Numbered from the stretch's first letter, positions 1 to 8,520 are shown. The stretch is 64,000 nt of DNA from a bacterium (GCA_029945425.1 JAQSDV010000002.1:186001-250000), one strand, 5' to 3'. The notes: a model not told the origin generated them from the sequence alone. Translations and numbers: made by a program.

Positions 1-68
1 CCTTCCGCGAAAAACGGGCAAGAAGTTTATCGTAACGGAAATAGAACGACAGACGCTGATCGGGCATC

Positions 69-344
69 ATGCAGCTTATCGAAATCACATGCATTACGAA
101 GAGCGGGTCATGGCCGACCCTTGCCGACCTGACCGTTTTTTCAGGGCCCGCGGGACAATGGACGCGTGAAGAACTTGTCAAAATTCTGCAGGCGAAAACC
201 GCCAGCGTTTTTATCACCGTCAACGGCCAGAAATCCGAGCTTGCCGTATTCCCCAGCGGCACGACGATGCTCGTGCGTTCCCACCGCTTCGGCGTCTGGA
301 ACGATAACCTGCTTGCGCTGCCGAAATGCGGGACGGGGCAGTAG
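69..344 (+). CDS. DUF3892 domain protein
   Basis: Small 91-residue protein of unknown function. The N-terminus (QLIEITCITKSG), the central W-T-R-E-E helix and the C-terminal W-N-D-N-L-L-x-L-P-x-C signature resemble DUF3892 proteins, which usually read 'DNLLxLP' near the end; the match is from memory of the family. No signal peptide or membrane segment is visible, so it is probably cytoplasmic. The ATG has only a weak GGG upstream, so the start is uncertain. It converges on the phosphoethanolamine transferase gene with 4 bases between stop codons. The 68 bases before it contain no complete gene; an upstream gene could end there. Confidence 0.6.
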   Translation: MQLIEITCITKSGSWPTLADLTVFSGPAGQWTREELVKILQAKTASVFITVNGQKSELAVFPSGTTMLVRSHRFGVWNDNLLALPKCGTGQ

Positions 345-348
345 GGCT

Positions 349-2007
349 TCAGCCGCCCTCTACCGTTGTCGTGTGCGATGTCACGCTGGAATGTTTCTGG
401 CGGCACGCGTCCAGAATGTCGTTGGCGCGATTGTATGCCGATGTATCCACGCCCATCAGCCCCAGCAGCGTATCGCCCATGTTGATGCGGTCATAGGTTT
501 TCTGCGTCGCGTGTTCCGCGATGCAATCTGTGTTGTCCTTGTTGCCCGACCAGTAAATCAGCGGCACATGCGTCTGTTCGGCAGGCGCGATGCCGCGCGG
601 GAAGGAATGCAGGTAGAGCCCGTTTTCACCCAGCGATTCACCATGATCGGACAGGAATACCAGTTTCGTGTCCCAATCCGCATCCAGCGTTTTAAGCGTG
701 TTGATGATGCCCGCCATCACATGGTCGGAATAATGGATGGTGTTGTCGTAGGTGTTCAGTAATTCCTCGCGGCTGCAATTCTGGATCTCGTTGCTCGGGC
801 AGTCGGGCGTGAAAGTGCGGAAGGATGCCGGATACCGTTCCCAATATGAAGGCCCATGCGCGCCTTCAAGGTGGAAAACCACCAGCGTATCTTCCTTCGC
901 CAGCGCGGGCAGCATCTTTTGCAGTTCAACATTGAACACGGCGTCATAGCAATCGCCATGCGGGCACAGGGTTTTGTCGGCTTTGTATTTTTCCCGCAGG
1001 TCGACGTAATCGACATTTTTGCAGGCTTTCTTGCACCCGCTGTCATTGTCGCGCCACAACACCTTGACGCCCGCGCGCTGGATAGCGTCGAGCGCGTTGT
1101 CGCGGTACTGTTCGTCATCGCCGTCATAGTCATGCGACATCAGCGAAAAGATATAAGGCACAGATATCGCGGTCGATGTGCCATAGGACGACACATTGCG
1201 GAACGACACTACGCCTTGTTTTTCCGTGTATTCGTTCGTCTTGCGCGCATAGCCGTTCAGCGAATAATTCATGCCGCGCTGCGTTTCGCCCAGCAGCATG
1301 ACGACCAGTTTCTTTTTCTGGCCTGCGACGGGCGCGGCACGTTTCGCATCCATGGCGAGCTGTTTATATTCAGGCACGGTTTCAAGGTTGCGGGCATAAA
1401 ATACGAGCGCCAGTTTTTTCAAGGGGTAGGCGGGCACGACCAGCTTGATCGCGGCTTTGTTGGTGCGGCCGATCACGGCATAGTCATTATAATTGGCCAT
1501 ACCCATCACGCCCACGACCGCGATTGTCAGGGCGAGGGAGATCGCCTTGTGCTTTAATTCGCGTTTGACCGGATTGACGCGCAGTTCCAGCATGGCAACC
1601 AGGATGCAAGGCAGCAGGCCGGTCAGCAACAGCGCAGCCACCAATCCGCCATTCACGTAACTGGCGGCTTCGGATATATTCGTTTCGAGAATATTGGTGA
1701 ACATCGGCCCGTCGAAAATCACGCCATAGCTATACGACGCATAATTGAATACCGCCGACATCATGATAATGGCGATCATTGCAGGCTTCACCAGCGGCCT
1801 GAACGATAAGGGCAGCAGCAACAGGTTCAGCGCCGCCACCAGCACCAGCGGCACCGACAGCACGAAAAGGGGGCTTATTTCCTTTTGCGCGTGCAGGATT
1901 GCCAAGGCCTTTTGCGCGAAAGCGATATTGCAGAACACCGCGAGGTACAGCGCGACGAACAGGCAGAGCATCGTCGTCGTGGGCGGGTTTTTGAAGCGTA
2001 TTTTCAT
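349..2007 (-). CDS. eptA: Phosphoethanolamine transferase (EptA-like, sulfatase fold)
   Basis: Inner-membrane enzyme expected to transfer phosphoethanolamine from phosphatidylethanolamine to lipid A. About five hydrophobic segments lie in residues 10-180, followed by a periplasmic sulfatase-type domain. Visible motifs are LLGETQRG with metal-ligand Glu241, GTSTAISVP with the probable nucleophile Thr279, LSDHGESLGENG, and many paired cysteines (SGCKKACK, LCPHGDC, CPSNEIQNC) as in EptA/MCR. I chose the ATG at 2007 because AGGA lies just before it; an ATG 17 codons upstream is the alternative. Length of 552 residues fits the family. It is divergent from a response regulator-kinase pair, so PmrAB-like control is likely but inferred. 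Lipid A as substrate is inferred from family membership. Confidence 0.87.
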   Translation of the reverse strand: MKIRFKNPPTTTMLCLFVALYLAVFCNIAFAQKALAILHAQKEISPLFVLSVPLVLVAALNLLLLPLSFRPLVKPAMIAIIMMSAVFNYASYSYGVIFDGPMFTNILETNISEAASYVNGGLVAALLLTGLLPCILVAMLELRVNPVKRELKHKAISLALTIAVVGVMGMANYNDYAVIGRTNKAAIKLVVPAYPLKKLALVFYARNLETVPEYKQLAMDAKRAAPVAGQKKKLVVMLLGETQRGMNYSLNGYARKTNEYTEKQGVVSFRNVSSYGTSTAISVPYIFSLMSHDYDGDDEQYRDNALDAIQRAGVKVLWRDNDSGCKKACKNVDYVDLREKYKADKTLCPHGDCYDAVFNVELQKMLPALAKEDTLVVFHLEGAHGPSYWERYPASFRTFTPDCPSNEIQNCSREELLNTYDNTIHYSDHVMAGIINTLKTLDADWDTKLVFLSDHGESLGENGLYLHSFPRGIAPAEQTHVPLIYWSGNKDNTDCIAEHATQKTYDRINMGDTLLGLMGVDTSAYNRANDILDACRQKHSSVTSHTTTVEGG

Positions 2008-2198
2008 CGTATTCCTGATCTTGGGTGGCGGAAAACCACGTTCCGCAGGCTGATGCATTTATGCCCCCGCCACCTGAAGTGAAACTGAAGATTTGGGCGG
2101 GGTTTGGCCCGTCATTGTCCGCAGTTTCGCCGCATAATCTGTCCTGTTGGCCTTGCATCCCGCTGAAAATGCGGTAAATTTGCGGCAAAGGGATGAAT

Positions 2199-2855
2199 AT
2201 GCGCGTATTGCTGGTCGAAGATGACGAGATGCTGGGAAAGGCGACGGCCGCGGGCCTCGCAATAAACCATGCCGTCGACTGGGTCAAAAGCGCAGAAGAT
2301 GCGCGGCTGGCGCTGAAAACCACCCCCTATGCGCTGATCGTGCTCGACATCAACCTGCCTGGTGAATCCGGCCTCGATATGCTGGCGGCGTTGCGGCGCG
2401 ACGGCAACAATATACCCTGCCTGTTCCTGACCGCGCGCGACGCGGTGTATAACAAGGTCGAGGGGCTGAACGCCGGCGGCGATGATTATCTTGTGAAGCC
2501 GTTCGACCTCGACGAATTGCTGGCGCGCGTCGCGGCGCTGATCCGCCGGTCACAGGGGCGTGCCTCGCCGTTGTTGCGCCATGGCGATATCACGCTCGAC
2601 CCTGCCGCGAAAACGGTGGAGATGGCGGGCAAAGCTGTCGCGCTGTCGGGGCGCGAACTGGCGATTGCCGAAATCCTGCTCTCCAATATCGGCCGCGTGG
2701 TCAGCAAGACGCAGATTGAAAGCCAGATTTACGACTGGAATTCCGAGGATATCGGCAGCAATACGGTGGAAGTGCATATCTCCGCCCTGCGCCGCAAACT
2801 GGGGCGTGATTTCGTGCGCACGATCCGCAATGTGGGCTATACGGTGGAAAAATGA
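2199..2855 (+). CDS. OmpR/PhoB-family response regulator
   Basis: DNA-binding response regulator. The receiver domain (residues 1-115) has acidic residues VEDDE, phospho-acceptor Asp50 in VLDINLPG, the switch Thr in FLTARD and Lys in LVKPFD. The C-terminal winged helix (130-218) ends in VEVHISALRRKLG and IRNVGYTVEK, typical of OmpR/QseB/PmrA proteins. I prefer the ATG at 2199 over 2193 because AAAGGG then sits at a usable distance. It is divergent from the eptA-like gene and overlaps the downstream kinase by 4 bases (ATGA), so the two form a two-component operon. The probable target is the divergent promoter region between 2008 and 2198; this is inference. Confidence 0.92.
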   Translation: MRVLLVEDDEMLGKATAAGLAINHAVDWVKSAEDARLALKTTPYALIVLDINLPGESGLDMLAALRRDGNNIPCLFLTARDAVYNKVEGLNAGGDDYLVKPFDLDELLARVAALIRRSQGRASPLLRHGDITLDPAAKTVEMAGKAVALSGRELAIAEILLSNIGRVVSKTQIESQIYDWNSEDIGSNTVEVHISALRRKLGRDFVRTIRNVGYTVEK

Positions 2856-4192
2856 ACAAGCAGACATCCATTCGCCGCGCGTTCTTCCGCATCGTAAGTG
2901 TCCCGTTGGTCATTTGCAGCCTGCTGATCTGGTCGGCGGGCATGGCCTATATTTACACCGAAGTCGATGAGGTGTACGACGCGACGCTTGCGCAGTATGC
3001 CCGTGAAATTGACCACCTGACGCGTCAGGGCATTTTCGGGGAGGACGGCAATGTGTCGGCGGATCCCGCGGCCAAGCCGCAGCACAAATACGAACGCAAG
3101 ATCATGTTCCGTATTTTTCAGGACGGCAAGCTTGTCGCGCGCTCGTCATTTACGGATGGGTTGACAAATGATGTGATGGTGCCGGGTTATTACGACCGCA
3201 CCATCCAGGGTAAAAAATGGCGTATCTTTGTTCTGGCCGCCAATGAATCAGGGCGCGTCGTCGAGGTCGGCAACCGTTACGGCATCCGTTATGAAATGAT
3301 GAGGCAGCTGATCCTGTGCCTGCTTGTGCCGGCGATCCTGTTCCTCCTCGCTGCCATGTACCTTGTCTGGTGGGGGGCGGCGCGCAGTTTGAAACAGGTG
3401 GTGGCATTGTCGGGGCAGGTCGACTCCCGCGATGCCAACGATATGACGCCGATTGTGGACAATGCGATCCCTGCGGAGGTGCAGCCGCTGCTCAGCGCGC
3501 TCAACCGCCTGTTCGCCCGCGTGTCCGACAGTTTCAGCCGTGAAAAGGAATTCACCGACAACGCCGCGCATGAACTGCGCACGCCGCTTGCCGCCATCAA
3601 GACGCAGGCGCAGGTGATCGAAAAATCCGAAAAACTCAGCAAGGCAGGGCAGGAAGGGTTCACGAACCTGCAGAACGCCATCGAACGCGCATCAAGCATG
3701 GTCGACTCGCTGCTCGCCTTCAGCCGCGTGCAGGGCGGCAATCACGAACTGCTGCCCGTCGATTTCTCCCAGATGGTGCGGCGGGAAGTCGAGGAGCTGC
3801 TGCGTTTTACCTCGTGGCGCGGGCGGCGCGTGGATGTCGATATCGCGCCGGATGCAACCGTTTTGGGCTCGGCGCAGGGGCTTTCAATCCTCGTCCGCAA
3901 TATCGTCGCCAACGCGCTTAAATTCACGCCCGACACGGGCGCTGTGAAGGTTTCCGTTATCCGTGATGCGCACGGCGTCAGTTTGCGCGTGGCCGATACC
4001 GGCCCCGGCATTCCCGATGCGCAAAAGGAAAAAGTTTTCGACCGTTTTTTCAAGGGCCAGAAATCAAATTCCTCCGGCAGCGGCCTCGGCCTCTCCATCG
4101 TCAAATGGATCGCCAACCTGCACGGCGCGGAAATCGCGCTTTCAGACAATAGGCCAACGGGATTGGTGTTCGAGGTGCGGTTTAAGAATTAA
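2852..4192 (+). CDS. Sensor histidine kinase (QseC/PmrB-like)
   Basis: Inner-membrane kinase, partner of the upstream regulator with which it overlaps by ATGA. TM1 is near residues 15-37 (VPLVICSLLIWSAGMAYIY), a short periplasmic loop of roughly 110 residues follows, and TM2 is near 150-172. A HAMP-like linker leads to the HisKA H-box NAAHELRTPLAAI with His240. The ATPase domain shows the N box (IVRNIVANALKF), DTGPGIP and GSGLGLSIVKWI. The periplasmic loop contains EVDEVYD, an acidic stretch that could bind metal or cationic peptides, as in PmrB; this is only a suggestion. Length of 446 residues is normal. It ends just before a palindromic repeat. Confidence 0.92.
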   Translation: MNKQTSIRRAFFRIVSVPLVICSLLIWSAGMAYIYTEVDEVYDATLAQYAREIDHLTRQGIFGEDGNVSADPAAKPQHKYERKIMFRIFQDGKLVARSSFTDGLTNDVMVPGYYDRTIQGKKWRIFVLAANESGRVVEVGNRYGIRYEMMRQLILCLLVPAILFLLAAMYLVWWGAARSLKQVVALSGQVDSRDANDMTPIVDNAIPAEVQPLLSALNRLFARVSDSFSREKEFTDNAAHELRTPLAAIKTQAQVIEKSEKLSKAGQEGFTNLQNAIERASSMVDSLLAFSRVQGGNHELLPVDFSQMVRREVEELLRFTSWRGRRVDVDIAPDATVLGSAQGLSILVRNIVANALKFTPDTGAVKVSVIRDAHGVSLRVADTGPGIPDAQKEKVFDRFFKGQKSNSSGSGLGLSIVKWIANLHGAEIALSDNRPTGLVFEVRFKN

Positions 4193-4208
4193 ATTGCAAC
4201 ACAACACT

Positions 4209-4232
4209 GTCATCCCCGCCTGCGCGGGGAGG
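4209..4232. repeat. GTCATCCCCGC palindromic repeat, variant copy
   Basis: A GC-rich palindrome between the convergent sensor kinase and ferredoxin genes: CCCCGC, loop, GCGGGG, led by GTCAT. It shares its left half with the 25-base repeats at 4617 and 4979. It may also serve as a transcription terminator for the convergent genes, though there is no T-run. Confidence 0.6.
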
Positions 4233-4245
4233 CAGTGAAGAACTG

Positions 4246-4575
4246 TCACTCTTCCCACGGAGCCTTCGTGCCGGGCAAGGCGACGATCAGGCCATCCAGC
4301 TTGTCGCTCATCAAAATCTGGCAGCCGAGACGCGAGGTTTTCTTGAGGTCGAAAGCGAGGTCGAGCATGTCGTCCTCTTCGTCTTTTTTCTCCGCCAATT
4401 TGCCGTACCAGTCGGGATGCACCACCACATGACAGGTCGCGCAGGCGAGACACCCGCCGCACGCGCCCTCGATATCGATGCCGTGCTTGTGCGAAATTTC
4501 CATGACCGAAAGTCCGTTCGGCGCTTCCACTTCCAGCGGCGCGCCGTTTTTTTCGATGAAGGTCATTTTTGGCAT
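4246..4575 (-). CDS. fdx: 2Fe-2S ferredoxin, ISC type
   Basis: Small electron carrier of the adrenodoxin/ISC class, used in Fe-S cluster assembly. Cluster ligands are visible as C-x5-C-x2-C in the stretch GACGGCLACATCHVVV, with the fourth Cys in TSRLGCQI. The acidic helix EKKDEEDDMLDLAFD between them matches adrenodoxin-type ferredoxins, where it contacts the redox partner. I placed the start at MPKMTF because GAGGAG lies just upstream; that gives 109 residues, the family length. The cysteine desulfurase gene lies upstream on the same strand, separated by a GIY-YIG gene with palindromes, which supports an Fe-S cluster role. Confidence 0.9.
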   Translation of the reverse strand: MPKMTFIEKNGAPLEVEAPNGLSVMEISHKHGIDIEGACGGCLACATCHVVVHPDWYGKLAEKKDEEDDMLDLAFDLKKTSRLGCQILMSDKLDGLIVALPGTKAPWEE

Positions 4576-4588
4576 TCTAAATCTCCTC

Positions 4589-4600
4589 GTCATTCCCGCG
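4589..4600. repeat. Half copy of the GTCATTCCCGCG repeat
   Basis: Twelve bases upstream of fdx match the left arm of the palindromic family (GTCATTCCCGCG) without the right arm. It lies 17 bases from the full copy at 4617 and looks like a decayed or truncated repeat. Confidence 0.45.
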
Positions 4601-4616
4601 TATTGTTTTTCTCTTC

Positions 4617-4641
4617 GTCATCCCCGCGAAGGCGGGGATCC
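4617..4641 (+). repeat. Palindromic repeat, left copy flanking the GIY-YIG gene
   Basis: A 25-base element GTCAT-CCCCGCGAAGGCGGGG-ATCC. The inner part can form a hairpin. The copy at 4979-5003 is its inverse: read on the minus strand it is identical except for one base pair of the stem, C/G here and G/C there, which preserves pairing. The pair brackets the GIY-YIG gene. Confidence 0.8.
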
Positions 4642-4674
4642 AACAGGCTTGGGCACGGGGGCGCATTCGCCGTC

Positions 4675-4968
4675 TTATCCCGTAATCTGCGTGTATAAAT
4701 CCTTCCAGTCAGGATTGAAAGCTGAAATACGCTTCAATTTCCAAACCCTGTTCCATTTCTTAATCTGTTTTTCGCGTTGGATAGCATCCATCGTCGTATT
4801 GAAGCACTCGTAATAGACCAACCGGTCGAGGCCATATTTCTTGCTAAAACCTTCAACCAGTTTCTGGCGGTGTTCATAAATACGCCGAATAATGTCGTTG
4901 CTAACGCCTGTATAGAGCGTGCCATTGTCTTTATTTGTTATGATATAGACGTAAAATTGCTTTTGCAT
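4675..4968 (-). CDS. GIY-YIG family endonuclease
   Basis: Small 97-residue single-domain nuclease of the UvrC N-terminal/UPF0213 superfamily. The GIY-YIG core appears as YVYIITN followed by LYTGVSNDIIRRIYEH, with the catalytic Arg in the IIRRIYEH helix; GFSKKYGLDRLVYYE and the REKQIKKWNR helix follow, as in these short proteins. The cellular role of such stand-alone nucleases is mostly unknown. AAGG six bases before the ATG supports the start. The gene sits between ferredoxin and cysteine desulfurase and is flanked by inverted copies of a 25-base palindrome, which suggests insertion as a unit. Its codons are more AT-rich than those of its neighbours. Confidence 0.88.
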   Translation of the reverse strand: MQKQFYVYIITNKDNGTLYTGVSNDIIRRIYEHRQKLVEGFSKKYGLDRLVYYECFNTTMDAIQREKQIKKWNRVWKLKRISAFNPDWKDLYTQITG

Positions 4969-4978
4969 TTTCTACCTT

Positions 4979-5003
4979 GGATGCCCGCCTTCGCGGGCAT
5001 GAC
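4979..5003 (-). repeat. Palindromic repeat, right copy flanking the GIY-YIG gene
   Basis: A 25-base element which, read on the minus strand, is GTCAT-GCCCGCGAAGGCGGGC-ATCC. It is the inverted partner of the copy at 4617-4641 with one compensated pair change. It ends 9 bases before the stop codon of the cysteine desulfurase gene. Confidence 0.8.
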
Positions 5004-5012
5004 GAGGAGGGG

Positions 5013-6131
5013 TTACGCGCCGAGGCGCGACTTCACCCTGTTATACATCTCATTCCATTTTGTCAGGAAATAATCGACATCCTTTTCCGTCGTGTTCCAG
5101 CCGAGGCTGACGCGCAATGACGATCCTGCTTCGGCGTCCGTTGCGCCCATTGCCTTCAGCACATGCGAAATCTTGACCGTGCCGCTGGAACAAGCCGAAC
5201 CGTTGGAGACGCAGATTCCCGCCAGATCCAGCGCGATCAGCTGCGTTTCGGAACTCGCACCCGGCAGCGCGAACATGCTGGTGTTATGCACACGCGGCGC
5301 ATCAAACCCGAAAATTTTCAGGTTCGGGGCGAGGGCCAGCAGGTCTTTTTCCAGCCGGTCGCGCAAGACGCCCAGCTTGTGGTATTTTTCGATATCGACC
5401 AGTTCTGCAGCCTTGCCAAAGCCCGCGATGCCCGCGAGGTTTTCGGTGCCCGCGCGCAAATTCTTTTCCTGATTGCCGCCCAATATTTGCGGCGCAACGG
5501 CGAGGCAATTCGCGATCACAAGGCAGCCGACGCCTTGCGGCCCGCCGAGTTTATGCGCCGACAGCGTCAGGAAATCGACGCCGAGCGCCTGAATATCAAG
5601 ATGCATGCGGCCAGCCGCCTGCACCGCATCCGTATGCACCAGCGCCCCATATTTGCGCGCGATTTTGACCACTTCATCCAGCGGCTGGATAACGCCGGTC
5701 TCGTTATTGACGAGCATGACCGAAATCAGCGTCTGCTGCGTGTTTCCCGTCAGCATCTTATCCAGCGCGGCGAGGTCGATGATGCCCGACGGCAGGGCGG
5801 GGATGATTTGCGCGTCGGGCGCTGCCTGCAAAACGGACGGATGTTCGATGGATGATGCGATCACGCGTTCGATGTTCGTGACGCGGAGCGCAAGGTTGTT
5901 CGCTTCCGTCGCGCCTGAAGTAAAAACAACGACATCGCGGGATCCGGCATTTACCAGTTTCACGATTTGCGCGCGCGCATCTTCGATTCTTTTCCGCGCC
6001 TCGCGGCCGGCCTTGTGAATCGACGACGCATTGCCGGGAAAACCCAACAATTCCTGCACTGTGGATAACACTTCGGGCCGCAAGGGACTCGTAGCGTTAT
6101 GGTCGAGATATGTGCCGCTGAAAAGCTCCAT
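5013..6131 (-). CDS. Cysteine desulfurase (NifS/IscS family, class V aminotransferase fold)
   Basis: PLP enzyme that removes sulfur from cysteine as a persulfide for Fe-S cluster or tRNA thiolation use. Visible features: YLDHNATSPL at the N-terminus, TSGATEANNLAL, SIEHPSV with the PLP-stacking His, MLVNNETGVIQP, the Schiff-base Lys194 in SAHKLGGPQG, RAGTEN, and the active Cys314 in SNGSACSSG. That Cys motif is closer to group I (NifS/IscS) than to SufS enzymes. Length of 372 residues is slightly short for IscS (about 404). The downstream ferredoxin supports an ISC role. No iscR, iscU or hscBA genes are in view, so I give no gene symbol. Confidence 0.9.
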   Translation of the reverse strand: MELFSGTYLDHNATSPLRPEVLSTVQELLGFPGNASSIHKAGREARKRIEDARAQIVKLVNAGSRDVVVFTSGATEANNLALRVTNIERVIASSIEHPSVLQAAPDAQIIPALPSGIIDLAALDKMLTGNTQQTLISVMLVNNETGVIQPLDEVVKIARKYGALVHTDAVQAAGRMHLDIQALGVDFLTLSAHKLGGPQGVGCLVIANCLAVAPQILGGNQEKNLRAGTENLAGIAGFGKAAELVDIEKYHKLGVLRDRLEKDLLALAPNLKIFGFDAPRVHNTSMFALPGASSETQLIALDLAGICVSNGSACSSGTVKISHVLKAMGATDAEAGSSLRVSLGWNTTEKDVDYFLTKWNEMYNRVKSRLGA

Positions 6132-6330
6132 TTGAGTACAAATACTTTCCGTAATACTTGTGAGCGTATCGTTGTAACATCATGAAACTATTGGCTAAAT
6201 CTAGAATTTTCTTGCCAAAAAAATTTCATAATGTACATTCTGAACCGCAGATAGAGGGTTGTATAGCAGAAAAACAACAAGAAAAAAAACGGCAACAACA
6301 ACCAATAAAAAGCCACGGAGGCTTAACTGA

Positions 6331-6996
6331 ATGCCTGAGATCATGATTACCGGTCCTGCCGGACGCCTTGAAGGTCGCTACAAGCACGCTAAAATTCCCG
6401 GATCGCCGATTGCTTTGATCCTTCATCCGAACCCGCAACGTGGCGGTACGATGAACAATAAAATATCTTATTCCCTTTTCCAGACATTTGCGGAGCGCGG
6501 ATTTTCAACCCTGCGCTTCAACTTCCGCGGCGTTGGCCGTTCGCAGGGCGAATTCTCGCACGGCGAAGGCGAACTCTCGGATGCCGCTTCGGCCCTCGAC
6601 TGGCTGCAAAGCGTCAATCCCGGCGCTTCCAGCGTCTGGGTCGGCGGTTTCTCCTTCGGTTCGTGGATCGGCATGCAATTGCTGATGCGCCGCCCGGAAA
6701 TCGACGGTTACGTGTCGATCGCCCCGCCCGCAAACATCTATGACTTCAACTTCCTGGCGCCGTGCCCGAACGAAGGCTTGATCGTTCAGGGTGACAATGA
6801 CCAGGTCGTTGCCATCGACTCCGTCAACAAGCTGTGCGACAAGCTGCGCGACCAGCGCGGCCCGAACGGCGTGGACTACAAAGTCATCCCCGGCGCCGGC
6901 CACTTCTTCAACAAACCCGGCGAAACCGAGCTGATGCTGAAATATGTCAGCGAATACATCAGCCAGGCGATGAATGCGCAGGAAGCTGCCGCGTAA
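6331..6996 (+). CDS. Alpha/beta hydrolase (COG2945-like)
   Basis: Cytoplasmic alpha/beta hydrolase of 221 residues. It resembles small 'dienelactone hydrolase-like' proteins with the N-terminal LILHPNPQRGGTMNNK block and FNFRGVGRSQGEF. The nucleophile Ser108 lies in GGFSFGS, the acid is probably in VQGDNDQVV and the His in PGAGHFFN. The substrate cannot be told. A GGAGG lies 9-10 bases before the ATG. Upstream there are about 200 AT-rich bases; downstream is a strong terminator, so it is probably a single-gene unit. Confidence 0.85.
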   Translation: MPEIMITGPAGRLEGRYKHAKIPGSPIALILHPNPQRGGTMNNKISYSLFQTFAERGFSTLRFNFRGVGRSQGEFSHGEGELSDAASALDWLQSVNPGASSVWVGGFSFGSWIGMQLLMRRPEIDGYVSIAPPANIYDFNFLAPCPNEGLIVQGDNDQVVAIDSVNKLCDKLRDQRGPNGVDYKVIPGAGHFFNKPGETELMLKYVSEYISQAMNAQEAAA

Positions 6997-7017
6997 GTCA
7001 CTGAAAGTATTAATAGT

Positions 7018-7049
7018 AAAAAGCCGCTCCTGCAAAGGGGCGGCTTTTT
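7018..7049 (+). terminator. Rho-independent terminator of the hydrolase gene
   Basis: Stem GCCGCTCC/GGGGCGGC with a six-base loop, preceded by AAAAA and followed by TTTTT. Confidence 0.9.
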
Positions 7050-7297
7050 CTATGGGTTTTATGCCCTTGCACGGTGCTTCCGCGCACATAGCCATGTCTG
7101 AAAAGCATGTGAATTCAAGGGGTTGCAGAATCGCGTTTTTAAACGTGTATGGAGCGATTTCAACGGGTTACCCAGCGTGGTTTCATGTTCTGTAATAGGT
7201 TTATCCTATCACATCTATCATAGATTAATATTATACCTATGTCTTGCAACCCCGTAGCCTGAACTCATCAAACGAACTTAAAAAAAGGATGACGATC

Positions 7298-8350
7298 ATG
7301 GCACGCGGACAACTGAAAAACGCCTTCAACGCACAACCCGACTGGGAAGAAATCAACGCCTTTGTCGAGGCCGCGCGCGAGGGCCGCGATGCGGAGGTCG
7401 AAAGCTTCGCCAAGAAATTCCCGGCCGCCATCGATACGCTGGTCTGGCGTCATTCCTATGTCGGCCAGACCGCGCTGATGCATGCGGCGATGACGGGGCA
7501 GCTCAGCACCGTTCAGGTGCTGCTGGAAAACGGCGCAAAAATCGAAACGGCGGACACCATGCGCGGCACCGTGCTGGCGATTGCGGCGGGCAGGGGCGAC
7601 CGCAAGATGGTCGAATTGCTGCTGGCGCATGGCGCGGAGATTAACCCGACCGAGCCGGATACCTGGCGCTCCGTCATGTCTGCGGCGGCGGGCAGCGGTA
7701 ATAACGATATCGTCACCCTGCTGCTGGATCGCGGCGGCGTGCCAGACGCACATTCCCTGACCTCGGCGGCTGCGGGCGGGCATCTGGATATCACGCGCAA
7801 CCTGCTGGAGCATGGCGCATTCCCCGACCAGCAATCGCTGAACACCGCGGCATGGGGCGGGCATCGCGATGTGGCGCAGCTATTGATCGATGCCGGTGCC
7901 TATGCCGATGGCGCGGCGCTGAAATCGGCGGCGACCGGCGGCAAGCTGGAAATGGCGCGCTTCCTGATCCGCAACGGCGCGCCCGCCGAAAGCGGTGCAG
8001 AGGCGGAAGGCGGCCGCACCGCATTGATGGACGCGGCGGCAGGAGGCCAAAAGGAAATTATCCAGCTGCTGATCGACCACGGCGCAAACCCGAACACAAC
8101 CAACGACCGCGGCGAAACCGCCCTGATGTACGCGGTGAGCGCGGGCGTGGAAGGCACCGTCCGCCTGCTGCTCGACAACGGCGCAGACGCCCGCATCGTC
8201 GCCAATGACGGCCATACCGCGTTGTCGATCGTGAAGCGGCATCTGACGGTGTTCAAGGACTCTCCGTTGCTGACGGGGGTCGAGGCGCTGCTGGAAAAGG
8301 CCGCGGCTCCATCCGCACCGAAACCGGCGGGGAACGCGCCCAAACCCTAA
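7298..8350 (+). CDS. Ankyrin-repeat protein
   Basis: A 350-residue protein made almost entirely of ankyrin repeats, about eight to nine units of 30-33 residues (for example GQTALMHAAMTGQ, TVLAIAAGRGDRK, GRTALMDAAAGGQKE, GETALMYAVSAG). Ankyrin repeats bind other proteins; no enzymatic domain or signal peptide is seen. I chose MARGQLK at 7298 because AAAAGG lies 9 bases upstream; an earlier ATG at 7244 lacks this. The tail is low-complexity (APSAPKPAGNAPKP) and lacks the A-R-F motif of the ankyrin genes near 30-33 kb. About 250 bases upstream are AT-rich and gene-free. Partner unknown. Confidence 0.88.
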   Translation: MARGQLKNAFNAQPDWEEINAFVEAAREGRDAEVESFAKKFPAAIDTLVWRHSYVGQTALMHAAMTGQLSTVQVLLENGAKIETADTMRGTVLAIAAGRGDRKMVELLLAHGAEINPTEPDTWRSVMSAAAGSGNNDIVTLLLDRGGVPDAHSLTSAAAGGHLDITRNLLEHGAFPDQQSLNTAAWGGHRDVAQLLIDAGAYADGAALKSAATGGKLEMARFLIRNGAPAESGAEAEGGRTALMDAAAGGQKEIIQLLIDHGANPNTTNDRGETALMYAVSAGVEGTVRLLLDNGADARIVANDGHTALSIVKRHLTVFKDSPLLTGVEALLEKAAAPSAPKPAGNAPKP

Positions 8351-8361
8351 CGATTAATACT

Positions 8362-8392
8362 CTTGTCATTCCCCATGCTGGGGAATGACAAG
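8362..8392. repeat. Perfect 13-bp inverted repeat (GTCATTCCCC family)
   Basis: CTTGTCATTCCCC and its exact reverse complement are separated by five bases, just after the ankyrin gene. There is no T-run. It could act as a terminator, or belong to the same GTCATxCCC palindrome family found near 4.2-5.0 kb. Confidence 0.65.
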
Positions 8393-8520
8393 GGGTTAGG
8401 GGGCGGTTGGATTTAACTCGTCTTCGGGCGGAACTAAAATTACGCATCTTGGGTATGTATTCAAGTCATCACCTGAACCATGACTTAAACATAATTTTGA
8501 CTACCTAAGAAGGCTCCCCC

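Noticed and set aside
1..68. Tail of an upstream coding gene
   Set aside because: Two frames stay open for only a short distance and none shows a recognisable end; not enough sequence to call.
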